DNA from: an uncultured Eisenbergiella sp.
GTDB taxonomy: Bacteria > Bacillota > Clostridia > Lachnospirales > Lachnospiraceae
Reading direction: 5' to 3'
Assembly (NCBI GenBank): GCA_947626995.1
Contig: CANQUI010000005.1
Span: forward strand, 1 to 64,000
DNA length: 64,000 bases
Shown here: positions 41,503 through 51,249 of the stretch, one piece after another
Numbering within the stretch: the stretch's first letter is position 1
Layout: every line of letters starts with the position of its first letter
The notes under the pieces: model-generated
Databases searched by the model: none
Told to the model about the DNA's origin: nothing
The model's input: only the letters and a program-made list of their open reading frames with translations
Made by a program: the position numbers and the translations under genes

Positions 41503-44109
41503 ATGGGTTTTTTTGCGGGCCTTACAGCGCTTTTCTTTTTTCTTATTACGGTCTTTTTTGTGCCGGGGCTGCTTGTGTGTCATTTTTGCTGCGGTGGGGC
41601 AGATGAAAAATGGCAAACGGGACAAAAGGCTTTTTGCGCCCTTTTTTCAGGCATTCTCCTCCAGCTTGCGTTCCCTTTTTTCCTGCATCGTCTTTTGCTG
41701 CATAACTGGAATCTTTTTGCAACGTGCGGGCGGATCCTCCGGTCGGATCTTACCTGTCAGCAGGTCGGCAGGATCATGCTGTTTCCGGCGTTTGGCGTCC
41801 TTTTTGCCCTGCTGATTGGCGCCTGCCTGAAGCGGGTTTTCACGGCGTGGGGGCACAGGCCGCCCGACAGGAGGAAAACCGTCCTGTTTCTGGCGGTATC
41901 GGGAAGCGTCCTGATCGCGGCGGCCGGAGAAGCCGTCTGCGAGGTGGGGGCTTCCGACATCGTGATCAACGAGGTATGCGGGAACAATCGCCTGTGGGTA
42001 GAAGCGGAAACGGGGGAAAGCCCGGACTATGTGGAATTGTACAACGCCGGAGCGCTGCCCTACGAGCTGTCCCGGTTTTCTCTTTCCGACGATGAAACCG
42101 ATCTGTCAAAAGCCTCCCTGTCAGGGGTGACGATACCGGCAAAAGGGTATGCGCTGATCCCGCTGCATCCGCAAGCCTTCTCCGTGAAAAAAACAGGGGG
42201 AGAAACGATCTTTCTGTCGGATGCGTCAAAAAAAATATGGGACAGGATCACGGTTCCGTCTATGGAAGCGGATTTTTCCTATGCCCGTACAACGGACGGC
42301 GGGGCGGATTGGGCCGTCTTAAGCAGTACGCCAAATTGCAGCAACGCCACGGCCTCTCCGTTTTTGGCCGCGCCCGTTTTTTCTCACAAGAGCGGTTTTT
42401 ACGAGACGGAATTTGAACTGACGATCCGTTCGGAGCCCGACACCGAGATTTATTATACGCTGGACGGATCCGTTCCCACAACGCAGTCCATTTTGTATAC
42501 CGGGCCCATCCGCATCACGGACAGAAGCGCTGAGCCAAACCAATTCCGCAATATCCGCAACGTCACCACGGACTGGCTGACGCAGGACACAAACGGGGAG
42601 CCGGTGGATAAGGCGTTTTTGATCCGGGCCGTGGCGGTGAACGGACAGGGCAGCGCAAGCCGGCCGGTGAGCGCCACCTATTTGATCGGTCTGGACCAAT
42701 ACCGGGATAGGGCCGTGGTTTCGCTGATCGCGGATCCGGACGACCTGTGGGGAGACGACGGCATCTATGTGACCGGCGCAGAGTACGACGACTGGTATTT
42801 AAACGGTCAGGAGGGCGAACAGCCCTTGGAAAATTTTTACCGGCGGGGAAGAGAATATGAAATTCCGGCTTATTTCGAATTCTTCTCGGACGACCTGTCC
42901 TTTTCTCAGGACGTGGGGCTGCGCGTGGCGGGATCCTCTGCGAGAGGGGCCGCCCTGAAACGGTTTTCGGTCTACGCGAGAAAAGCGTACGCAGGCAGCA
43001 GCGTGTTTGACCGGGATTTCTTTCGCGGGATAAACAGCCATAAGATCATCCTTCGCGGAGAGTACGATTTTGCCAATTCCGTATGTCCGCAGCTGGTCAC
43101 GGACAGGGACGTGGCCGTCCAAAGCTATCTTCCGGTATCGGTGTTTTTAAACGGGGAGTTCTGGTATCATACGAGCCTGCAGGAAAACTATGACAAATAT
43201 TATTTTCAGCAAAGATACCAGATTGCGCCGGACAATATCGTTCTTTTAAAGGAGAACAGTCTGGAAGAAGGGGAGGATGCAGATCTTCTCCTCTGGCAGA
43301 ACATCTATGATTATCTGGCCTCTCACGACATGTCGCTGTCCGACAGCTACCGGGGATTCGGAGAGATCGTGGATCTGCAAAGTTATATCGACTATATGTG
43401 TATCAACGTCTATTTTGACAATATGGATTTTTCGGAGACAAAAAACAACGTGATGTGGCGGTCGCGGGAGGTGGGGCCCGGAAAATACGAGGACGGCAAA
43501 TGGCGGTTTGCCCTTTATGATCTGGATGCCATGTCCTTTAACGACTATGAGGATTGGGGCCTGTCCTCTCAGCAGGAAAAGGATTCCTTCAGCCTCACGC
43601 CGAAGTTTACCGGAGGGGTGGCCATCAATCAGCAGGCCATTTATCAGCTGCTCAAGCAGAATCCCGAATTTTGCCGGCAGTTTGTCCTGACGTTTATGGA
43701 TCTGGTGAATACGGATTTTCGCTACGAAAAATGCGAACCGATTCTGTACGCGTACGGGCGGACGGACATTTCGTATTATACGGATTTTTTCCAAAACCGC
43801 GCCGCCTATATCGTGCCCTGTCTGGCAAGGGAATTTGGGCTGGAGGGCACGCAGGAGACGGTGAGTTTGTCCGTCGACGATCCGGAAGGCGGATATCTTG
43901 TGCTCAATACCATTACGCCGGAGCTGTCGGAAAACACCTGGTCCGGCTCGTACTTTACGGATTATCCCGTTACGGTCACGGCCGTGGCCAGGCAGGGATA
44001 TGAATTTGCCGGATGGGAGGGTACGGTTTTTTCTGCAAAGGAACAGATCGAAGTGCCGGTAGAGAAGGGAGGAATCAGGCTGCATGCGAGTTTTCAAAAA
44101 GTCGGTTGA
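41503..44109 (+). CDS. CotH-kinase surface protein with lamin-tail and chitobiase-like domains
   Basis: An 868-residue protein starting at ATG 41503 (GAGGAG upstream). Residues 1-140 hold about four membrane helices. Then come a lamin-tail domain (about 148-255; VINEVCGNNRLWVE, ESPDYVELYN), a chitobiase C-terminal-like beta domain (about 290-330; EIYYTLDGSVPTT) and a CotH domain (about 400-700) with LRVAGSSARGAALKRFSVYA and the metal motif ALYDLDAMSF. The C-terminus (after about 780) resembles a repeat-type beta domain ending AGWEG...HASFQK. CotH proteins are known as secreted or spore-coat protein kinases. It overlaps the next gene by 26 bases. Confidence 0.85.
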   Translation: MGFFAGLTALFFFLITVFFVPGLLVCHFCCGGADEKWQTGQKAFCALFSGILLQLAFPFFLHRLLLHNWNLFATCGRILRSDLTCQQVGRIMLFPAFGVLFALLIGACLKRVFTAWGHRPPDRRKTVLFLAVSGSVLIAAAGEAVCEVGASDIVINEVCGNNRLWVEAETGESPDYVELYNAGALPYELSRFSLSDDETDLSKASLSGVTIPAKGYALIPLHPQAFSVKKTGGETIFLSDASKKIWDRITVPSMEADFSYARTTDGGADWAVLSSTPNCSNATASPFLAAPVFSHKSGFYETEFELTIRSEPDTEIYYTLDGSVPTTQSILYTGPIRITDRSAEPNQFRNIRNVTTDWLTQDTNGEPVDKAFLIRAVAVNGQGSASRPVSATYLIGLDQYRDRAVVSLIADPDDLWGDDGIYVTGAEYDDWYLNGQEGEQPLENFYRRGREYEIPAYFEFFSDDLSFSQDVGLRVAGSSARGAALKRFSVYARKAYAGSSVFDRDFFRGINSHKIILRGEYDFANSVCPQLVTDRDVAVQSYLPVSVFLNGEFWYHTSLQENYDKYYFQQRYQIAPDNIVLLKENSLEEGEDADLLLWQNIYDYLASHDMSLSDSYRGFGEIVDLQSYIDYMCINVYFDNMDFSETKNNVMWRSREVGPGKYEDGKWRFALYDLDAMSFNDYEDWGLSSQQEKDSFSLTPKFTGGVAINQQAIYQLLKQNPEFCRQFVLTFMDLVNTDFRYEKCEPILYAYGRTDISYYTDFFQNRAAYIVPCLAREFGLEGTQETVSLSVDDPEGGYLVLNTITPELSENTWSGSYFTDYPVTVTAVARQGYEFAGWEGTVFSAKEQIEVPVEKGGIRLHASFQKVG

Positions 44110-44971
44110 CCGGGAACAGGTCTGGTGTATTTGCGGGATGCTCGCCGCGCTGCTTGCGGGAACGGCGCTCTGTCTGGCAGCAGGCTTAGAGCCCCGGACT
44201 TTGCAGGAAGAAAATCCCGGAGAATACCGGTCCGTGTTTTTGGTTACGCGGGCCGATCTGGAAACGGAGCCGGAAGCGGAAACGATAACGGATGTGGATC
44301 TGTCGGATTGTGCCGGACAATGCCGGATCACAGAGGGCGGAAGCTACCGGCTGTACGGCGTGCTCAACGGAACGGTTCTGGTAGACGCCCAGGAACAGGT
44401 GGTGCATCTTTTGTTTGACGGAGTTTACGTACGCGCTGTAAACGGCCCGGCGGTTTTGGCCTCCGGCGGCGGGAAAGTGGTGGTGACCCTGTGCGAAGGG
44501 ACGAATAACGAGCTGTATGATTCCGCCTCCTATTTGGATGCGCAGGAAGAAAACGCCTGTCTTTTCTCCGCCGGGGATCTGACGGTAAACGGATCGGGAA
44601 GCCTGCAGGTATCCGGATATTACAAGGACGGGATCCATGCGAAAGACGAGGTGAAAATCCTGGGCGGAAATCTGACGGTCCAGGCAAAGCGGGACGGAAT
44701 TCGCGGCAACGACGGGATCCTGATTGACGCACAGCGGCTGCAGATCGAAAGCGAAGGCAGCGGTCTGCACACGACGAAAAACAAAAAAAAGACCGGAGGG
44801 AACATAGAGATTTGCCGGGGAGATCTCTGGATCCATTCCGGGGAATACGCGGTGGAATCCCGGGGCGATTTTGCCGTCACCGGCGGCAGCCTCAACGCAA
44901 AGGGCGCTGCCACGGCCCTGGAGATCGACGGTGCGCAGTATCTTTCAGAGGGGTGTCTGACCATCGAATAG
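44084..44971 (+). CDS. Membrane-anchored DUF4353-type beta-helix protein
   Basis: A 295-residue protein with an N-terminal membrane helix (about 15-35) and an outside domain of repeating beta turns: YRLYGVLNGTVLVDA, LTVNGSGSLQVSGYYKDGIH, LTVQAKRDGIRGNDGI and IESEGSGLHTTK. This pattern matches the carbohydrate-binding-like DUF4353 family, often encoded beside CotH genes. Its start lies inside the CotH 3' end in another frame, so the two are probably translated together. Ligand unknown. Confidence 0.8.
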   Translation: MRVFKKSVDREQVWCICGMLAALLAGTALCLAAGLEPRTLQEENPGEYRSVFLVTRADLETEPEAETITDVDLSDCAGQCRITEGGSYRLYGVLNGTVLVDAQEQVVHLLFDGVYVRAVNGPAVLASGGGKVVVTLCEGTNNELYDSASYLDAQEENACLFSAGDLTVNGSGSLQVSGYYKDGIHAKDEVKILGGNLTVQAKRDGIRGNDGILIDAQRLQIESEGSGLHTTKNKKKTGGNIEICRGDLWIHSGEYAVESRGDFAVTGGSLNAKGAATALEIDGAQYLSEGCLTIE

Positions 44972-44999
44972 CAGAATATGGGGGGAGCAAAGGAATCAT

Positions 45000-45740
45000 A
45001 TGGAAAAGATACGGTTAAACAAATATCTTTCGGAGAGCGGAATCTGTTCCCGCCGGGACGCGGATCGTCTCATCGAGGCAGGGAAGGTAACGGTGAACGA
45101 AAAAACGGCGCAGCCGGGTATGAAAGTCAGCGATCAGGACAGGATCCTCGTAGAGGGACGGAAGGTAGAAGGACGGGAGAAAAAGGTGGTGCTGGCCTAC
45201 TATAAACCCGTCGGGGTGACCTGTACGGAGCGGGACAGCCACGCCCAGATCACGATCCGTGACGTATTGGATTATCCGGTGCGCGTCACGTATGCGGGCA
45301 GGCTGGACCGGGATTCGGAAGGGCTGCTTTTAATGACCAACGACGGGGATCTGATCAACGGACTGATGCGGGCGGCCAACTATCACGAAAAGGAATATCT
45401 GGTTCGGGTCAATAAGCCGGTCAGCCCTGACTTTTTAAAAAAGATGTCCGAAGGAATTACCCTAAAGGAGCTCAACGCAAAAACCCGGCCCTGCGTGGTA
45501 AAAGAAGAGGGGAAATTTTTGTTCCGGATCATCCTGACGCAGGGGATGAACCGGCAGATCCGGCGGATGTGCCGCGCCTGCGGGTATGATGTGGTTTCGA
45601 TCAAACGGGTGCGGGTTGCGAATGTTTTGCTGGGCAAGCTGAATCCGGGTGACGTGCGGGCCCTTTCGGCAGAGGAGCGCCGGGAACTTTACGAGCATGT
45701 CAAACGGGCCCAAACCGGCAAAAAGAAAGGCAGACCGTAA
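45000..45740 (+). CDS. rluF: 23S rRNA pseudouridine synthase, RluB/RluF type
   Basis: A 246-residue RsuA-family enzyme. The N-terminal S4 RNA-binding domain (IRLNKYLSESGICSRRDADR) is followed by the catalytic aspartate motif (AGRLDRDSEGLLLMTNDGDL) and TQGMNRQIRRMCRACGYDV, the last being closest to RluF. The exact target base cannot be read from the sequence. It ends 2 bp before ligA. Confidence 0.88.
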   Translation: MEKIRLNKYLSESGICSRRDADRLIEAGKVTVNEKTAQPGMKVSDQDRILVEGRKVEGREKKVVLAYYKPVGVTCTERDSHAQITIRDVLDYPVRVTYAGRLDRDSEGLLLMTNDGDLINGLMRAANYHEKEYLVRVNKPVSPDFLKKMSEGITLKELNAKTRPCVVKEEGKFLFRIILTQGMNRQIRRMCRACGYDVVSIKRVRVANVLLGKLNPGDVRALSAEERRELYEHVKRAQTGKKKGRP

Positions 45741-45742
45741 GC

Positions 45743-47698
45743 ATGAAGGAAAAGGAAAGAATGAGGGAACTGATCTTGCTGCTGCAGGCGGCGTCGGAGG
45801 CGTACTACGCGCAGGACAGGGAGATCATGAGCAATTATGAATATGACCGGCTGTATGATGAACTGACGGCTCTGGAGGAAAAGACCGGCACGGTGCTGGC
45901 AGGAAGCCCCACCGTGACGGTGGGATACGACGCGGTAGAGGAGCTTCCCAAGGAACGGCACAAACAGCCCATGCTTTCTTTGGGCAAGACCAAAAGCCGG
46001 GAGGAGCTGGCGGACTGGCTGAAGGATCAAAAAGGCCTTTTATCCTGGAAACTGGACGGTCTGACCATCGTGCTCACCTATCAGAACGGCGGGCTTGTCA
46101 AGGCGGTCACCCGGGGAAACGGAGAGGTCGGCGAGGTGGTCACCAACAACGCCCTGACCTTTCTCAATCTGCCGCTTCGGATTCCGTTTCAAAAGGAGCT
46201 GATTCTGCGGGGAGAAGCGGTGATCACCTATTCCGATTTTGAAAGGATCAACGGCGGAATCGCCGAGCTGTCCGCCCGGTATAAAAACCCCAGGAATCTG
46301 TGTTCCGGTTCCGTCCGGCAGCTGGACAGCCGGATCACGGCGCAGCGCCGGGTCCGTTTCTTCGCGTTTGCGCTGGTGCAGGCGGAGGGGATGGATTTTG
46401 AAAATTCCCGGGAAAAGCAGTTCTTGTTTTTAAAGGAACAGGGCTTTGACGTGGTGGAATATGAAACGGTCACCCAAAAGACGGTACAAGACGCCGTTTC
46501 CGATTTTGAACAACGGATTCCCGGGCAGGAAGTGCCCTCCGACGGGCTGGTGCTGCTGCTTGACGACATCGCCTACGGCGAATCCCTGGGCATGACCGCG
46601 AAATTCCCCCGCAACGCCATTGCCTTTAAGTGGGCGGACGAACTGGCCGAGACAACGCTGCGTTCCGTGGAATGGAGCGCCAGCCGCACGGGACTGATCA
46701 ATCCGGTGGCGGTCTTTGATCCGGTGGAGCTGGAAGGAACCACGGTCAGCCGCGCCAGCGTTCATAATGTCAGTATCGTAAAGGAGTTAAAGCTTGGCGT
46801 GGGGGATCGGATCACGGTCTATAAGGCGAATATGATTATCCCGCAGATCGCGCAGAATCTGACCGGCAGCGGCGCGCTTACCATCCCGTCCCGGTGTCCC
46901 GTTTGCGGACACGAAACGAAGATCCTGCGGGAAAACGATACCGAGACGCTGATTTGTCCCAATCCGGACTGCGACGCGAAAAAACTCAAGTCCTTCGCCC
47001 TGTTCGTCAGCCGGGACGCCATGAATATGGACGGGCTTTCCGAGACGACGCTCGAAAAGTTTCTGGCCGAAGGGTTTTTGCATACCTACGCGGACCTGTT
47101 TCATCTGGACCGGTACCGTCAAAGGATCGTAGAGATGGAAGGGTTTGGAGAAAAGTCCTTCCAGAACCTGATGAACGGCGTAAACCGCGCCCGGAACACC
47201 ACGCTGCCCCGGCTTCTCTACGCAATGGGCATCCCCAACATCGGGATCGCCAACGCGCGGATGATCTGCCGGGCCTATCAAAACGACCTGTCCCGGATGC
47301 TGCAGGCCCCGGCGGAGGAGCTTTCCGCCATCGACGGGGTCGGGCCCGTGATCGCCGGGACCTTTCACGATTTCTGGCAGAAGGAGGCAAACCGCCAGGC
47401 GCTTTTTGCGCTTCTTTCCGAAGTCGAACTGGCGCAGGAAAAGTTCGACGGGCAAGAAAAGCCGCTTTCGGGGAAGGGGTTTGTGATTACCGGAAGCCTG
47501 ACGCATTTTGTGAACCGCAACGCCTTAAAGGACAGGATAGAAGAACTGGGCGGGAAAGTGACGGGCAGCGTCACGCAAAAGACCACCTGCCTGATCAACA
47601 ACGACCTTGCGTCCGGTTCCGCCAAAAACAGAAAGGCGAAGGAACTGGGGATCGAAATTCTGACGGAAGAACAGTTTATGGAGCGATATCTTTCATAA
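45743..47698 (+). CDS. ligA: NAD-dependent DNA ligase, divergent
   Basis: A 651-residue LigA. The N-terminal Ia-like region carries HKQPMLSLGKTKS, the adenylation lysine is K103 (SWKLDGLT), then YKNPRNLCSGSVRQLDS. A four-cysteine zinc finger (CPVCGHET ... CPNPDCDAK), HhH repeats and a C-terminal BRCT domain follow. It is divergent: the usual GDG..GED motif reads GNGEVGEVV, and FKWADE replaces the common YKFPAE. Many Lachnospiraceae carry more than one LigA, so this may be a secondary copy (inference). Confidence 0.9.
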   Translation: MKEKERMRELILLLQAASEAYYAQDREIMSNYEYDRLYDELTALEEKTGTVLAGSPTVTVGYDAVEELPKERHKQPMLSLGKTKSREELADWLKDQKGLLSWKLDGLTIVLTYQNGGLVKAVTRGNGEVGEVVTNNALTFLNLPLRIPFQKELILRGEAVITYSDFERINGGIAELSARYKNPRNLCSGSVRQLDSRITAQRRVRFFAFALVQAEGMDFENSREKQFLFLKEQGFDVVEYETVTQKTVQDAVSDFEQRIPGQEVPSDGLVLLLDDIAYGESLGMTAKFPRNAIAFKWADELAETTLRSVEWSASRTGLINPVAVFDPVELEGTTVSRASVHNVSIVKELKLGVGDRITVYKANMIIPQIAQNLTGSGALTIPSRCPVCGHETKILRENDTETLICPNPDCDAKKLKSFALFVSRDAMNMDGLSETTLEKFLAEGFLHTYADLFHLDRYRQRIVEMEGFGEKSFQNLMNGVNRARNTTLPRLLYAMGIPNIGIANARMICRAYQNDLSRMLQAPAEELSAIDGVGPVIAGTFHDFWQKEANRQALFALLSEVELAQEKFDGQEKPLSGKGFVITGSLTHFVNRNALKDRIEELGGKVTGSVTQKTTCLINNDLASGSAKNRKAKELGIEILTEEQFMERYLS

Positions 47699-47713
47699 CA
47701 GGAGGAAGTGAAC

Positions 47714-48628
47714 ATGCCCATCAAAATACAGAGCGATCTGCCTGCCCGGGAGATCCTGGACAATGAGAATATTTTCGTCATGGATGAATATCGCGCGCTG
47801 CACCAGAATATCCGCGCGCTGCAGATCTGTATCCTGAATCTGATGCCCGTCAAACAGGATACCGAACTGCATCTGCTGCGTTCCCTTTCCAACACGCCGC
47901 TGCAGGTGGACGTGACCTTTATGAAGATGAACAGCCATGTTTCCCTGAACACGTCCGCCAATCATCTGAACAAATTTTACAATACCTTTGATGAACTAAA
48001 GGACAATAAATTCGACGGACTGATCATTACGGGCGCGCCGGTGGAACAGATTCCTTTCGAACAGGTGGATTACTGGGAGGAGCTTTGCGAGATCATGCGC
48101 TGGTCCAAAACGCATGTGACCAGTACCTTCCATATCTGCTGGGGGGCCCAGGCGGGGCTGTATTATCATTTCGGGCTGAATAAGGTGGCGCTTCCCCAAA
48201 AGCTGTTTGGCGTATATGAACACCGGGTGCTCAACCGGAAGGTGCCGCTGGTAAGAGGGTTCGATGATGTGTTTTGTATTCCCCACAGCCGACATACTAC
48301 CACGCCCTCCCAGGCCATCCACCGCTGCCGGGATCTGGTGGTCATGGCGGAGTCCGAAAAAGCGGGCGTCCTTTTGTGCATGACGCAGGACGGCCGGCAG
48401 ATCTTTGTCATGGGACATCCGGAGTACGACCGTTATACCCTGCATCAGGAATATATCCGGGATCTTCATAAGGGACTGCCGATCAAAATTCCGGAACATT
48501 ATTATCCCGGAGACGATCCTTCGCAAAAGCCGCTGCTTTCCTGGAGAGCCCATTGCAACGGGCTGTATACCAACTGGCTCAATTATTACGTCTATCAGAC
48601 CACGCCGTACGATATCCGGGAGATCTGA
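47714..48628 (+). CDS. metA: Homoserine O-acyltransferase, predicted acetyl-CoA specific
   Basis: First step of methionine synthesis from homoserine. The catalytic cysteine is C142 ([11 protein letters not shown]). Residue 111 is glutamate ([10 protein letters not shown]); in Bacillus cereus MetA this glutamate gives acetyl-CoA preference, whereas the E. coli enzyme has glycine and uses succinyl-CoA. The start at ATG 47714 follows GGAGG by 8 bases and gives exactly this residue numbering (304 residues). It lies 15 bp after ligA with no riboswitch in between. Confidence 0.94.
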   Translation: MPIKIQSDLPAREILDNENIFVMDEYRALHQNIRALQICILNLMPVKQDTELHLLRSLSNTPLQVDVTFMKMNSHVSLNTSANHLNKFYNTFDELKDNKFDGLIITGAPVEQIPFEQVDYWEELCEIMRWSKTHVTSTFHICWGAQAGLYYHFGLNKVALPQKLFGVYEHRVLNRKVPLVRGFDDVFCIPHSRHTTTPSQAIHRCRDLVVMAESEKAGVLLCMTQDGRQIFVMGHPEYDRYTLHQEYIRDLHKGLPIKIPEHYYPGDDPSQKPLLSWRAHCNGLYTNWLNYYVYQTTPYDIREI

Positions 48629-48650
48629 ATCAAAAGGGAGGATGGAAAAA

Positions 48651-49310
48651 ATGGAAAACCGGGAAATTTTATCCCATATCGACCATACGCTGTTATCGCC
48701 CTGCGCTTCCTGGACGGACATTCAAAAGCTGTGCCGGGAGGCGCTGACATATCAGACGGCGAGCGTCTGTATTCCGCCCGTTTATGTGGCGCGGGTGCGG
48801 AAGGCCTATCCGTCTCTTACGATCTGTACGGTGGTGGGGTTCCCGCTTGGCTACAGCACCACGCAGGCAAAGGAGAGGGAGGTTTTGCAGGCGTTGGAAG
48901 ACGGCTGCGACGAGATCGATATGGTGATCAACCTTTCCGACGTCAAAAACGGACAGATTTCGCGGGTAAGGGAGGAGATTTGCAGAATCAGGCAGGTCTG
49001 TCAATCCCATGTACTTAAAGTGATCGTGGAGACCTGCTATCTGACGCGGGAGGAAAAAATCGCCCTGTGCCATGCAGTGACGCAGGCCGGAGCGGATTAC
49101 ATCAAAACCTCCACCGGGTTCGGGCCCGGAGGGGCCACGCTGGAGGATGTCCGGCTGTTTGCACAACAGATCGGCCCCCATGTGAAGATCAAGGCGGCCG
49201 GCGGCATCCGCACCCGGGAGGAGCTGGAGGCTTTCCTGGAAGCCGGATGCGATCGGATCGGCGCTTCGTCGGCGGTGCAGGTGCTGACACAGCAGGAGGC
49301 AGGAGAATGA
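48651..49310 (+). CDS. deoC: Deoxyribose-phosphate aldolase
   Basis: Cleaves deoxyribose 5-phosphate to glyceraldehyde 3-phosphate and acetaldehyde. Family motifs are IDHTLLSP, DEIDMVINLSDVKNG, the Schiff-base lysine K152 in DYIKTSTGFG, and VKIKAAGGIRT. ATG 48651 is chosen (GGGAGG 9 bases upstream) over ATG 48642, which directly abuts the ribosome site; length 219. Its stop overlaps the next start by ATGA. Confidence 0.95.
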   Translation: MENREILSHIDHTLLSPCASWTDIQKLCREALTYQTASVCIPPVYVARVRKAYPSLTICTVVGFPLGYSTTQAKEREVLQALEDGCDEIDMVINLSDVKNGQISRVREEICRIRQVCQSHVLKVIVETCYLTREEKIALCHAVTQAGADYIKTSTGFGPGGATLEDVRLFAQQIGPHVKIKAAGGIRTREELEAFLEAGCDRIGASSAVQVLTQQEAGE

Positions 49311-51106
49311 ACAATCCGATCATTACAGAACGGCTTGACCGGTTGAGACAGGTCATGCGGGAAAACGGCGTGGACTGGTATCTGGTTCCCACGGCGGATT
49401 TTCATCATTCCGAATATGTGGACGGATATTTTAAGGTGCGGGAATATCTCAGCAATTTTTCCGGCTCCAACGGAAGTCTCATCGTGGGCCCGTCGCAGGC
49501 CGGGCTGTGGACGGACGGCCGTTATTTTATTCAGGCCGCGCAGGAACTTGAGGGAACGGGAATCAAGCTGTACCGGATGCAGGAGGAGGGCGTGCCGACG
49601 CTGGAAGCGTATCTGGCCAAACAGATGCGGGAGGGGGAAACCCTGGGCTTTGACGGCAGGGTCGTGGACACCCGCCTGGGGCAGAGGCTGGAAAAGGCGC
49701 TGCAAAAGAAAAAAATCCGCTTTTCCTGCGATCGGGATCTGGCGGACGCCGTCTGGACGAACCGGCCGCCCTTGCCCTGCCATCCGGTGATTGTACTGGA
49801 TGAGAAAATCTGCGGGGAGACCGTAGAAGAAAAGCTTAAGCGGGTGCGAAAAAAAATGGAGGAGTTGGGCGCAGCCGGACATTTTCTCAGCCGTCTGGAC
49901 GATCTGATGTGGCTTTTTAACATCCGCGGCCGGGACGTGGCGTGCAATCCCGTGGCGCTGTCCTATGCGTGGATCACAAAAACGGAATGTCATCTTTTCC
50001 TGCAGAAGGAAGAGATGACGGACGCGCTTTACGCCCATGCGGACCGCTATGGGATCGTCCTGCATGAGTATTGGGAGACGGCGGATTTTTTAAGCGCATG
50101 TCCCATAGAAGGGAAAATCCTGTGCGATGCCGGTCAGATCAGCTATGCCTTTTATCGGCTGCTTACAAACCGGGCCGGGCTGATCCTTTCTCAAAACCCC
50201 ACGGAGCGGATGAAGGCGGTCAAAAACCCGGTGGAAATTGCCCACATGAGAGAGGTTTACGAAAAGGACAGCGCCATCGTCTGTCAGTTTCTCTGCTGGG
50301 TGAAGAAAAATATCGGCCGCCTGCCCATGACGGAGCTGTCCGCAGGACGTTATCTGGATGATCTGCGCCGCAGCGCGCAGGGCTTTTGGGATCTTTCCTT
50401 TCCGACGATCTGCGCCTACGGGCCCAATGCGGCCATGATGCACTATGAGGCCGACGAAACGCACAACAGCGCCTTAAAAGACGAAGGACTGCTTTTAGTG
50501 GATTCCGGCGGTCAATATCTGGGAGGCACCACGGATGTGACGCGCACCATCGCGCTGGGGCGGATTTCCCAAAAGATGAAGGCGCATTATACCGCGGTGG
50601 CCACCGGGATGCTCCGTCTGATGAACGCCCGTTTCCTCTTCGGTTGCAGCGGACGGAATCTGGATATTCTGGCGCGGCAGCCCCTTTGGGAGCAGAACAT
50701 GGATTATAAATGCGGCACGGGACACGGCGTGGGCTACATGCTCAATGTCCATGAGGGCCCCCAGAGCATCCGCTGGCGTTTTGCCAAGGACGCGCCGGAG
50801 GCAGAGATAGAGGCCGGTATGGTGGTCACCGACGAACCCGGGGTGTATCTGGAAGGGGAGTACGGGATCCGCATTGAAAACGTGCTGCTTGCGGTAAACG
50901 GAGAAAAAAACGGGGACGGCCAGTTTATGCACTTTGAGACGCTGACGTACGTGCCCATCGACCGGGACGCCATTGACCCGTCTCTCATGCGGCAGGAGGA
51001 TATCGCGCTGTTAAACCGTTATCATGCCCTGGTCCGGGAAAAAATCACCCCCTATCTGGATCGGGAGCAGGCAGAGTGGCTTGCCCGGGCCACACGGCCG
51101 ATCTGA
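49307..51106 (+). CDS. Aminopeptidase P family protein (Xaa-Pro aminopeptidase)
   Basis: A 599-residue M24 metallopeptidase releasing N-terminal residues next to proline. There are two creatinase-type N-terminal domains (opening DRLRQVMRENGVDWYLVPTA) and a pita-bread catalytic domain with metal ligands in LLVDSGGQYLGGTTDVTRT, GTGHGVGYMLNVHEG and DEPGVYLEGEYGIRIEN. No signal peptide, so cytosolic. The start ATG 49307 lies in the deoC stop, with GGAGGCAGGAG before it. Confidence 0.93.
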   Translation: MNNPIITERLDRLRQVMRENGVDWYLVPTADFHHSEYVDGYFKVREYLSNFSGSNGSLIVGPSQAGLWTDGRYFIQAAQELEGTGIKLYRMQEEGVPTLEAYLAKQMREGETLGFDGRVVDTRLGQRLEKALQKKKIRFSCDRDLADAVWTNRPPLPCHPVIVLDEKICGETVEEKLKRVRKKMEELGAAGHFLSRLDDLMWLFNIRGRDVACNPVALSYAWITKTECHLFLQKEEMTDALYAHADRYGIVLHEYWETADFLSACPIEGKILCDAGQISYAFYRLLTNRAGLILSQNPTERMKAVKNPVEIAHMREVYEKDSAIVCQFLCWVKKNIGRLPMTELSAGRYLDDLRRSAQGFWDLSFPTICAYGPNAAMMHYEADETHNSALKDEGLLLVDSGGQYLGGTTDVTRTIALGRISQKMKAHYTAVATGMLRLMNARFLFGCSGRNLDILARQPLWEQNMDYKCGTGHGVGYMLNVHEGPQSIRWRFAKDAPEAEIEAGMVVTDEPGVYLEGEYGIRIENVLLAVNGEKNGDGQFMHFETLTYVPIDRDAIDPSLMRQEDIALLNRYHALVREKITPYLDREQAEWLARATRPI

Positions 51107-51125
51107 GAAAATGTCATCAAAACGA

Positions 51126-51154
51126 TTGACTTTTGAAAACACATCTGAGATAAT
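51126..51154 (+). promoter_or_regulatory. Promoter of pckA
   Basis: TTGACT (51126-51131), 17-base spacer, GATAAT (51149-51154). The ~90-base leader holds an imperfect hairpin (51175-51198, TAAG..CTGC pairing with GCAG..CTTA) of unknown function before the GAGG ribosome site. Confidence 0.7.
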
Positions 51155-51249
51155 ACATTCGATGTAAAAGGCGGTAAGATCTGCCAGGGCAGGACTTATC
51201 AGATATTACACAAGATCAACAGAATAAAAGAAAAGAGGTAAAATGCGAG

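Noticed and set aside
47699-47713. SAM riboswitch before metA
   Set aside because: The gap to ligA is 15 bases; there is no room for a riboswitch.
51175-51198. Riboswitch in the pckA leader
   Set aside because: Only one imperfect hairpin with no T-run and no known aptamer core is visible; kept only as a note on the promoter.
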